Shown here piece after piece: positions 36,845-44,866 of a DNA stretch of 64,000 bases; the stretch's first letter is position 1, and each line of letters opens with the position of its first letter. Source of the DNA: Cladorrhinum sp. PSN259 (Eukaryota; Ascomycota; Sordariomycetes; Sordariales; Podosporaceae); contig MU867074.1 of the NCBI GenBank assembly GCA_033725935.1, positions 124,001-188,000 on the forward strand, given 5' to 3'. The notes beneath the pieces were generated by a model. That model searched no databases. It was not told where the DNA came from and saw only the letters and a program-made list of their open reading frames with translations. Both the position numbers and the translations under genes were made by a program.

Positions 36845-38305
36845 ATGGACTCCCTTGTTTTCGACACATTTGGGGAAGAGGAGCTAGAAGATGATCTGCC
36901 AAGCTCCCTTGAGGAGTTGGGCATCAGTTCCTGCGACGGACTCGAGCGCCTCCTCTGCTACCACTGCAAGACCAGCCGACCACGTCGTCTTTGTCGGCGC
37001 TGCCGGTCTGCGCTGTTGAAACACGTAGACAAGTGTACTGAAAATCGACTTGTATCTGCTTTAGAGATAGCAACCTCCCCGGTTGATCAAACACCTTGCC
37101 ATGGCCAAGAGGCAGCAGCAGAACGCCTCCACCGGCTTGGCCTCACCAGAGTGCAGCCACCTTTGGGAAACACATCACCCCCTTCCTCCTCAACAGCCCA
37201 TGGAAGCCCCACCACTCGCAATCAATCCACCTCATCAACTCGCATCGAAAGCGTCGAGACCTTCATTTCCAACTTCCTCTTTTCAGCCTCGATAACTACC
37301 CAAACCAACACCCAATATTCATCATTCCGGCCATCACCAAGCAGGGAACCACGACAAGGAAGATGGCGGGAGCAAGCTCAACAAGCCAGACAACCCCTCC
37401 CTTTCGAGGCACCTGCATCATCAAGACCCACCCGGCGGGAACAAATCCCTGACTCACGGCAGCAACGACCTTCACAGCCCACACGTTCCTCAGCTTACTG
37501 GGAGTCACCAATATACACCTCGTCTCGAACACAATGGCAACCCCGTCCCCGTCCCCGTCCCCGTCCCCGTTCCCAACACGAGGCACAACCACCACCCTAC
37601 ACTACCCTCCCACCCGGTCCCCCTCCTTACCGCCCCTCCTCCTGCTCCCTTCTAACAGATCCACCACCATACTCACCTACCCCACCTCCCCTCATCCGTA
37701 TCTGCTCAAACCCCTACTGTATCCCCATTCTACATTTTCAACACCTATTACCCCCCCATTTCACCCCTTCATCCGCTCCACTCGCCCTGTCCCCAGTCTC
37801 CTGCACGCACGAAATCTGTGTCCGTCTATACCGTGATCGAATCGAATCACTACGTCGTCAAGAACATGGAAACATTACATGCTGTCCGGACCCGTATTAT
37901 TGCTATTTGGATGCCGCGTGGGATGATTTAGGACTGGACCATCCTTGGTTTGTGAGAGAATTGGAGGGACGGAGGAGGTATGGACTAGAGGTTGCGGGCT
38001 ATGTGTTCGGTGGAACAGATAGCAACAACGGCGGAATTAGGGAATTGTTGAGTGAGAGAGTTGTTGTCTTGAGCAGGAGAGAAGTAGGTTCCTCACTGTT
38101 GGCACTGAGTACGGGCAGGGTCATGTTCGGCAGACGGATGTGGGTAGTTGATCGAATCTCGGTGGGCATTCGAAAGCGGTTCGTCCGGTTGCTTACCTGG
38201 CCATGGAGGTTATTGGTAGAAAGCATAAAGGAGGTGATAGGCATGATAACAGGAGAAAATATCATGATGGAGGAAGAAGAAGAAGAAGAGGAGCAAGTTG
38301 ATTAA
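36845..38305 (+). CDS. orphan protein with N-terminal Cys cluster and Pro-rich middle
   Basis: A single exon of 486 codons from the ATG at 36845; an in-frame ATG at 36806 is possible but starts a hydrophobic leader without support. Residues 38-64 hold C38-x2-C41-x8-C50-x2-C53 and a further Cys64 within a very basic stretch (SRPRRLCRRC), like a zinc ribbon or treble clef. The middle (about 100-310) is disordered: Pro, Ser, Gln, with a (RP)n run encoded by CCCCGT repeats at 37542-37573. The C-terminal 190 residues look folded, with a second Cys/His-rich segment (CTHEICVRLYRD, ITCCPDPYYC), several aromatic and basic helices, and a poly-Glu end. I do not recognise the family. Its stop is 73 bases from the stop of the convergent PPR gene. 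Confidence 0.7.
   Translation: MDSLVFDTFGEEELEDDLPSSLEELGISSCDGLERLLCYHCKTSRPRRLCRRCRSALLKHVDKCTENRLVSALEIATSPVDQTPCHGQEAAAERLHRLGLTRVQPPLGNTSPPSSSTAHGSPTTRNQSTSSTRIESVETFISNFLFSASITTQTNTQYSSFRPSPSREPRQGRWREQAQQARQPLPFEAPASSRPTRREQIPDSRQQRPSQPTRSSAYWESPIYTSSRTQWQPRPRPRPRPRSQHEAQPPPYTTLPPGPPPYRPSSCSLLTDPPPYSPTPPPLIRICSNPYCIPILHFQHLLPPHFTPSSAPLALSPVSCTHEICVRLYRDRIESLRRQEHGNITCCPDPYYCYLDAAWDDLGLDHPWFVRELEGRRRYGLEVAGYVFGGTDSNNGGIRELLSERVVVLSRREVGSSLLALSTGRVMFGRRMWVVDRISVGIRKRFVRLLTWPWRLLVESIKEVIGMITGENIMMEEEEEEEEQVD
37542..37573. repeat. (CCCCGT)n hexanucleotide repeat in coding DNA
   Basis: About five CCCCGT units in frame, coding for alternating Arg and Pro in the orphan protein. Confidence 0.9.
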
Positions 38306-38378
38306 ACATTCCAAATGCTCAACTCTCAGAATAGCTCTCAACGTACACGTTGTATACTGTGTAATATATTATAGCTTT

Positions 38379-40331
38379 TTAGAACAAGGCAGCCCTGCTC
38401 ATCATTCCATCCGGAATGTCAATAACTGGATCCTCGAGAATCTTCCAGACTTTTTCCTTTTCAGCCTCAGCCTCCTTCTGCTTGATTATTTTGTCGATCG
38501 CCTTTTGTCTTTCTTCATTATTGGGACTGCCGACTATCAGGAGAGGCAGATTATACTCGGGCCGAGGGATCTTCTCCAGAAGCTTCTTTTCCCTTTCGGT
38601 GAACCCACGGATGATTGAGGGTCTCCTCCTGTCGATTTCTGCAATGACGGACCATACCCTTGCATCCATATCCCGGAATAACCTCTCCATCAAGACCACG
38701 ATAGTCTTGTTGCTAGGCGAAAACGAACTCTGCGGTGACTTGATGAGGCTTGAAATCTTCCAGAGGTAGATAAACGCGTCCTCCACATTGCCGTCGATCG
38801 CAGACAAGCGGACCATCTCGTCCAGGGTATACTTCGTGTGTTCAACGCCATAACTGTCCATCTGCGAAGTCAAGTAAGCAGCATCTGCCGAGGTTTTCGC
38901 CTGCGTCAACAGGAAAGCCAAATGGCGACCATCCTGCCCGGGAGCCGAAAACGGTCGAATCTGCTCGTAAATCTCCATAGCAACCTCCATCCCTCCCCTA
39001 GCCGCAGCAAACTCCAATATCACACTCAGGGCCGAACTCGGGATCTGATGCCTCTTCTTCAAATCCGTAAGAATATCGGTGCAAGTGGCTCCAAGCTCAG
39101 GACTCCTCATCAACAATTTGAAAATCGGCCGAGTACTCGCCAACTCCGCCTGTATCCCAGACTCGGCCATAATACATAGCACCTCAAAAGCCTGCGCCAA
39201 ATCATCCTGCTGCGCATAAGCCTCCAGAAGAGCCTCATAATGAAAAGCACTCAGCTTAACTTTCTTGGCGGACAGCTTCTGAATAGCCTGCTGCGCAAGC
39301 GTCGAATCTCCATACCGCGCGGCGGTATTAAGCACATTCGACGTCAACCCATCACTGGGATTAAGAATCCCAGGTCTAACAATCTCATCCCAAGCAGTCT
39401 TCGTACCCTTGTAATGCATCTCCTGGCTGCACTCCTCAAGCACGAAATGCCAAAGACTCAGCGAGATCCTGTCGATCCCGGTATCCATACTGCCCAACTG
39501 GCTCAACAAAAGCTCAAAAGCCTCGTCAAGAAATCCCCTCCTCCCGACGACAAAAATAAACGTTTCCACCACCCAATAAGGAATCGGAATTTTGTCTTGC
39601 CTCATCTGATCCAAATAATCCAGCGCCATCTCGATCTGATTCTCCCTCAGCATTCCCAACGCAACATAACTCCTCCCTTCCGCAGTCAGCTCGATACCTT
39701 CTAGCTCCATCCTCTTGAGTATAACGTTCCTCATCAGATAATCAGGATGAATAGCTAGCGCTTTCAACATCATGTGATAGAAACTGGCAGACGGCGCAAC
39801 CTCCAGCGCAGCCATCTCGATCCATATATTATGCAGTTCGTCCCCGAATCCCTTTCTAGGATCACACGAAGCCGCCACCATCGCTTCGTATAGGTCGGAA
39901 TTCGGCCGCTCCCCTCGCTTGACGACGTAATAAACCAGCATTCGTATTTTCGTGGCTTGGTCTTGAATGTCTTGAAGCATCCGTATTGCTTTATATATGT
40001 TGGCTACGGGCGTTACGTCCAGGGCGCCATAATCGATCGTGTGGTTCTGCACTATCCTCTCTGCTGACCAAGCTGAATGTTTGACGTTGCGGTCTATTTT
40101 GTAGAATTTGGCTATTTGGTTTGTTGTGTGGTTTGAGCCGTGGGATTTGTGCCTGACTTGTTGTTGTCGACAGTAGTTTGGGCCATTGTTTCGTTTTCGA
40201 GCGAGCACGCGGGGTGTAGTAGTTATTAATAGTGGCAGAGGCCGTTCGATAGCTTTTGCGAGGAATGCTGCGTCGATTGAGGGGTTCAGACACCTCCAGA
40301 GACCGTCAATGACTATTCGCTGTGTTGACAT
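38379..40331 (-). CDS. mitochondrial pentatricopeptide repeat (PPR) protein
   Basis: A single exon encodes 650 residues. The first 70 residues are rich in Arg, Ser and Thr with few acids (TTTPRVLARKRNNGPNY, VRHKSHGSN), fitting a mitochondrial presequence. From about residue 135 to 540 the chain is a series of paired helices of about 35 residues with PPR-like signatures (PNSDLYEAMVAASC, PSASFYHMMLKALAI, AEGRSYVALGMLRENQIEMAL, SAFHYEALLEAYAQQDDLAQAFEVL). The tail is charged and helical. PPR proteins bind mitochondrial RNA and act in its stability, processing or translation; the RNA target and yeast counterpart are not clear. The neighbours LSM4 and, further on, SUV3 and uS4m share an RNA or mitochondrial theme, but the link is loose. 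Confidence 0.85.
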   Translation of the reverse strand: MSTQRIVIDGLWRCLNPSIDAAFLAKAIERPLPLLITTTPRVLARKRNNGPNYCRQQQVRHKSHGSNHTTNQIAKFYKIDRNVKHSAWSAERIVQNHTIDYGALDVTPVANIYKAIRMLQDIQDQATKIRMLVYYVVKRGERPNSDLYEAMVAASCDPRKGFGDELHNIWIEMAALEVAPSASFYHMMLKALAIHPDYLMRNVILKRMELEGIELTAEGRSYVALGMLRENQIEMALDYLDQMRQDKIPIPYWVVETFIFVVGRRGFLDEAFELLLSQLGSMDTGIDRISLSLWHFVLEECSQEMHYKGTKTAWDEIVRPGILNPSDGLTSNVLNTAARYGDSTLAQQAIQKLSAKKVKLSAFHYEALLEAYAQQDDLAQAFEVLCIMAESGIQAELASTRPIFKLLMRSPELGATCTDILTDLKKRHQIPSSALSVILEFAAARGGMEVAMEIYEQIRPFSAPGQDGRHLAFLLTQAKTSADAAYLTSQMDSYGVEHTKYTLDEMVRLSAIDGNVEDAFIYLWKISSLIKSPQSSFSPSNKTIVVLMERLFRDMDARVWSVIAEIDRRRPSIIRGFTEREKKLLEKIPRPEYNLPLLIVGSPNNEERQKAIDKIIKQKEAEAEKEKVWKILEDPVIDIPDGMMSRAALF

Positions 40332-40885
40332 AATCGAGAAAAAGGGAAAAAAATATGGGCGGCCGTGGCTTGAAGTGGTGGTTCGGCCGTCCAGTCAGTG
40401 ATTTTGTTACATTGAGTTTAAGAATTCGGGAATTTGGGAGGGGATCCATTTAAACTTTTTGGGTAACTTTTTTCCCGACACCACACCACCGCTGCGCAAC
40501 ACGCTTTGGCTCGGCAACTGAGGGGCCATCCTTGTCGCGCATCTTGAATCTGGGGAATTCGAGCCAAGAAAAGTGGGTATATTCCTCTAGGTCACGTGGG
40601 ACCTCTAAGCAAGCATCCAACCCATCCATCGGTATGCTATACCTCCGTCCCCTTGAGATAGGACGTGAGTCTCTCCTCTTGCTCTCTTTTCTTCTCTTCC
40701 TTGTGCTCCCTTCTTAAACCCTTCCTGTGACAGTATCATGATTGTGCCACCGTGTAAGCTGCCCTATGCACAGCCTGGCGCCACTCACCAGCCTGCTGTA
40801 CCTGTCCCTTCTCCCATATCCCATCTGTATCATCCGGCTCGCCGCGTTGTATTCATATCCTATCTTTTTAGTCCTTCTTTTCAGT
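40332..40885. other. intergenic region upstream of the PPR gene
   Basis: About 550 bases between the PPR start and the LSM4 stop, both on the minus strand. The part next to LSM4 is pyrimidine-rich because it continues the complement of its Gly/Arg tail composition. No separate gene is seen. Confidence 0.5.
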
Positions 40886-41518
40886 TCAACCACCCCTGGG
40901 TCCACCTCTCCCTCTACCTCCTCTCCCGCCCCTGCCCCCTCTACCTCTATCCCCTCCCCTCCCGCCATAATCCCCTCTCCCTTGTCCGCCTCTACCTCCT
41001 CTATACCCGCCGCCTTGATTCTGCTGTTGCTCCTTGACAATATCGATAATCTCGTTCGGCACTTGGAGGTATTTGATCTGTTTGCCCATGCGTCAGCACT
41101 TCCCCTCCTCCCCCTTTCCCACCTCCTCCATTTCCCCTTCGTATCACACTCACATTATTCCCCTTGACATAAACCTCAGGCAATCTCACAAACTTATCCC
41201 CTTCCTGTTTCCCGCCCAAAAAAAAAATCAGCATTCCCATTCCATAACAACCCATCATCCCTAGTTATTGTTAAAATAAAACTGACCGGACTAGTCTGCA
41301 CAACCTCCCTCAGCGTCAAATTCATCCAAGTATCGCAGAGGACCAAATGTCCATTCAGCGTCTCCCCGCTCTTGAGCTCGACCAACATCGGGTGGCCCTG
41401 CGCAGCGGTTAGGAGGCCGAGGGGTAGCTATTCACGTTTTTAAACAACAGTTATAGCATTAGCAATTGTTTTCTGCATTTTTGCAGGCTGCAAAATGTTT
41501 GGGGGGAAGGCATACCAT
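40886..41518 (-). CDS. lsm4: LSm4, Sm-like protein of the U6 snRNP and mRNA decay ring
   Basis: Four coding exons, 41518-41516, 41427-41287, 41204-41154 and 41077-40886, encode 128 residues. The first coding exon is only the ATG, followed at once by a GTATGC donor. The Sm1 motif is PMLVELKSGETLNGHLVLCDTWMNL and the Sm2 motif IKYLQVPNEIIDIVKE, joined by EGDKFVRLPEVYVKGNN. Length to the end of Sm2 matches LSm4 of other fungi. The tail is a run of about 45 residues of Arg, Gly, Asp and Gln (RGG type), the hallmark of LSm4 and implicated in P-body assembly. It acts as one subunit of the LSm1-7 (cytoplasm) and LSm2-8 (nucleus) rings. Confidence 0.95.
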
Positions 41519-41938
41519 CTTGTATATGAATTGAAAAAGAACAAGAAAAGAAAGAAAGTCGTTTGTTTTGCGTTTGCAAAGAGTGGAAAAATGAAAAAGT
41601 AAAAAAGAACGTCGCGATTGGTTTTGGTTTGGAGATTGATTGAGGCGCCCAAGTCAAACGAACTGCGGCTGGTAGGCGGTAGGTCCAGTTCTTGGCTTGG
41701 TTTGGTTGGCACAGGTGCAGTGACCTCAGCAGTTGCAGGGATTTGGGTGGGAAGCTGCACAATGAATTCTGCCAGGCGGTGAGTTGTTTTGGGCTAATGG
41801 AGGGGCAATTGAAAGTTACCAACCCGTATGTCAAAGCGAGAACCGATCTTCCCGGAGGATTTTTTTTTAGGTTTTCTCAATTTGAGAAAGCTTTTGATGG
41901 TTATCGGAAGTTTAAAAAAACAATGGTCACATGATATT
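41519..41938. other. LSM4 upstream region
   Basis: About 420 bases upstream of the LSM4 start and downstream of the tRNA. It contains purine-rich runs near 41530-41620 and no coding frame of note. It holds the LSM4 promoter and leader. Confidence 0.5.
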
Positions 41939-41944
41939 AAAAAA
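41939..41944 (-). terminator. Pol III terminator of tRNA-Ala
   Basis: Six A residues on the plus strand read as T6 on the minus strand, 40 nt beyond the mature 3' end of the tRNA. A T run of this length is the standard Pol III stop signal. It is further from the tRNA than usual because a hairpin lies between. Confidence 0.55.
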
Positions 41945-41950
41945 TAAGAA

Positions 41951-41979
41951 AATAATCTTCATCATTTATGAAGATTATT
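41951..41979. repeat. perfect 12-bp inverted repeat just 3' of tRNA-Ala
   Basis: Arms AATAATCTTCAT and ATGAAGATTATT enclose a 5-base loop. The repeat starts four bases past the mature tRNA end on its transcribed side and would form a hairpin in the tRNA trailer. Confidence 0.9.
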
Positions 41980-41983
41980 GATA

Positions 41984-42068
41984 TGGACGAGCCCGGAATC
42001 GAACCGGGGACCTTCCGCATGCTTGTAACTATGCTAAGCGGGCGCTCTACCAACTGAGCCACACGCCC
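41984..42068 (-). tRNA. tRNA-Ala (anticodon AGC) with 12-nt intron
   Basis: The 85-nt minus-strand sequence folds as a tRNA. The acceptor arm is GGGCGTG with CTCGTCC and discriminator A, the D-arm GCTC-AGTTGGTA-GAGC, and the T-arm CCCGG-TTCGATT-CCGGG. The anticodon loop reads TTAGCA..T with anticodon AGC. A 12-nt intron follows the nucleotide 3' to the anticodon (canonical site 37/38). A G3-T70 wobble pair in the acceptor stem, the identity mark of alanine tRNAs, is present. Position 6-67 is a T-T mismatch. A-box and B-box sequences are intact. Confidence 0.95.
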
Positions 42069-42492
42069 TTATGGGTATTTGATGGTTTGCGTATTCATAT
42101 CGGAGGTGAGATCAGAGAGTACTCAGACTGCCATTGTGACTTCGTTTACTCTTGTCGGCAGCATCAAAACGACCCCGGGATTTCAACTTCATTCAGACTT
42201 AAGAGGTGTGCTTTGTCATCAGAAACAACAAACGGTAACATCATCATTGGGAAGCAGCAAAAGCCAAATCATTCCCATCCTAACACATTCATCATCTCCT
42301 ATCACACTAACAGAACAGTCCTTGCCAGAGGAAGCCACTTTGTGTGTGCCCTAGGTCCATCCTTCCAGTGCTTTCCCCAAAATCATAAAATTGGAGTCTC
42401 CGAAAAACAAGTATATCAAGATTTTCCACATGATGAGCCTCTTCTCATGAGCTCCTTTGCGCATTTCAATCCGGTCATGTCGGGTATAACTT
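42069..42492. other. spacer between tRNA-Ala and the BAR gene stop
   Basis: About 420 bases. The BAR gene's 3' untranslated region and the tRNA upstream flank lie here. A plus-strand frame of some 240 codons crosses it from 42087 but runs antisense into the BAR exons and is a shadow. Confidence 0.5.
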
Positions 42493-43854
42493 TTAGAGGG
42501 CGCTCTCTCGGCTCGAACGATAGCTTGCCTGTGATGAAACACAAAAAGCTACAGTCAGTCATTTTGCTCTTCTTACAAAGAGTAAGCCGAAGCACGACTT
42601 GCCTCCTGTTCAACCTGCAGTCCATCAATGACGGGAGCGAGCTCCGAAAGAATCTCGTGAGCCTTCTTGTGGAATTCCATTTGCGCGGCAATGAGCTCGG
42701 CAAGGTTACGCAGAGGCTCCGGGGTATCGACAACCTGTATTCAAAATCAACATCTTGGGTGTGCAACGAAGAGCAAACGGGCAAACATACATTCTTCATG
42801 ACGCCAACAGCCTCCTCAGTCTGAGTGACAAACTCGTCCTCAGCCTTCTCGATCTCCTCCTGAGCCTCGTTGCTGAGCTCTGAATCATCGTGCTGCTGCG
42901 CCTGAGCGCCACCTACACCTCCGATCTTCCAGACGGTTCCCTTGACACGAGCCTTAACGGCATCCAAAGTCAAACGGGCGTTCTCAACGGCCTTGCGGGC
43001 ACGTGTTGCAAAGAGAATGTTGGTGTTCAGTGTGGTATTCCATCCAGCAAGGAAACGGCTCTGAATCTGGGCATCCTGGGCCAAACGGGCCTCGCCCACG
43101 CGCTCCATCGCCAAAGCATACTTCTCGAGAGCGGTGGCCAGAGGATCCTCACCGGCACCGGTGTGTTGCTGGTGAAGAGTCTGGGAGCTGGCCAAACTGG
43201 CGCGAGCGACAGCATGAGGGAAGGTCTTGGGCTGGGGCTTGGCTGAGGGAGGGGCGGTAAGGGCAGCCTGCGCTTCGGCGGGAGAGGTTGCGCTGGAAAG
43301 GAGGGTGACCTTCTCGGAGACGGTGCGACCAAGGTCTTGGAAAGTCTCCTTGATGTTGGGAGGATAATCGTAGGCCTCAGAGGAATACTGGGAGCTGTGT
43401 CCGGGGGACAAGGTGAGGTTAGGCTTCTAACATTTTGATGCGCCATCTGGGGATAGCTGACTTACGTCACGGCCAGCATCTTCTGGTGGACGGCCTTGAG
43501 CGCATCGACGCGCTTTTCGAGGTCGATATAATCAGGAGGAAGCTCGGTCTGTCATTTTTCTCCCTTGTCAACTCAGACTCCCTTATCGCGAATGGCGGCC
43601 CATTACACAGTGATATCGTGCGCACCTTGTCCTCAGCCTGTCCCAATTGCTCCTTGGTGTATTGGAATGTTCGCGAAGCAAACGGGGTGATCTGGCCACC
43701 CAGGGAGCTGATGAGAGTGGTTGTTAGTTCTCATCGCGCTCACCGCATAGCTTCCCTCGTCTTGCAGCCGGGGCAGATTTGAAGCTCATAAGCCAAGGAG
43801 GGTTTGGAGGGGTTGGTACCTAAGGCTCTTCCCGAAACCCTTGAAAGCGTCCAT
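42493..43854 (-). CDS. gvp36: BAR domain protein, GVP36-like
   Basis: Six exons, 43854-43820, 43707-43626, 43548-43466, 43394-42791, 42734-42603 and 42528-42493, encode 323 residues. The start MDAFKGFGKSLSSLGGQITPFASRTFQYTKEQLGQAED, split over the first two introns, and the SSEAYDYPPN segment match the Gvp36 group. Long amphipathic helices with regular charge (ARLAQDAQIQSRFLAGWNTTLN, VENARLTLDAVKARVKG, AQEEIEKAEDEFVTQTEEAVGVMKN) make up the BAR three-helix dimer that senses or bends membranes in endocytosis and Golgi-vacuole traffic. The last intron is best read as GC-AG (AG|GCAAGT donor), giving the tail QEASYRSSRESAL. A GT donor two bases on would give a different, longer tail and fits the family less well. 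Confidence 0.85.
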
Positions 43855-44866
43855 TTTGAGGTTATGTTTGCAAGCGCCGCGGTATGCAGTTCGATGTACG
43901 AAAATGCGTTCGGATGGTAGTGGCCTGTGGGGGTGAAGGTTAGGTTGACGTTGGCAGGTGTGATGCTAACGAAGCTTTGTGATGACCGTTCCAGGTTGTT
44001 AGGGGGGGCCAAGGTGAGGATCCCACTCACTGCCCCGCCGATCCCTGCGCACTTGGCAAGTCCTCGACCCTGTGTTTCAATTGGCTGAGTGAGTTCCAAC
44101 CTCAGTCCGCCAAGCAAAGCATGTGCTTTCCAACCTGCTTTCACCCTTCTTTGTGTTCCCGGGTTCTGGGAGAGTAACGTTTGAAATTAATCCTGCTTCT
44201 TTCTGTTCCGATGCATTTTGATAAGCTTCAGAAGCATATCCGTACAGAGTCCAATAACTTCTCATCAACCTCGCTTTGTGCCCAATATCTCGGCATGTGG
44301 TGGGAGGAACTATTTTTGCCAAGAATGAAGCATTTTCAAGCAAAGAGATCTAGAGTTGTGACTTTTGAATTCGATAGGCAAGGGGAAAATAACAGAAGGC
44401 GGCGGTGGTAGAAAGGGCAAGGCAAACTGATGAATCAGCTTAACTGCTTATTTGTATTGTAATTAAACACTATGTGCCTATTTGCCTTTGTGACCCAACA
44501 ACCAAAGAACGAGGCCAACCCCATTTTATCCCTTTGCTGCAAACCAAATAAATATCAAGTTCTACCCAAAACCAATTCCCTGATGTATGTTTATCCGCTC
44601 CGGCCTTCCTTGCCTTAATTATTTGCGTAAATGTGTGTATGTGTGAGTATCGTAATCGCGTATCATTCTTTCCCTCAGCGGAGTTGTGCCCACCCATACC
44701 TCCGAAACTCCTTTCCTTTGTGTTTGTGTGATGGATGCCCCTTTGCCCCATCCCATCCCAGGGTAAAAAAAATGAAGCCAAATAATAAACGCCCGCTAGT
44801 AATGTTTATGCCGCAAAAACGACCCGCAAATATTACCTTCCCTCGTTAAAACCCAGACCAGTACCC
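43855..44866. other. intergenic region upstream of the BAR gene
   Basis: About 1 kb between the BAR start and the stop of the next minus-strand gene. It has no coding frame of note; the part near 44400-44860 is AT-rich, as expected for a 3' untranslated region. Confidence 0.5.

Noticed and set aside
37539..37575. CRISPR-like or regulatory repeat
   Set aside because: The CCCCGT units are contiguous without spacers and lie in frame within a coding exon, so this is a simple coding microsatellite.
42087..42824. 245-codon plus-strand frame
   Set aside because: It runs antisense through exons and introns of the BAR gene and has no motif.
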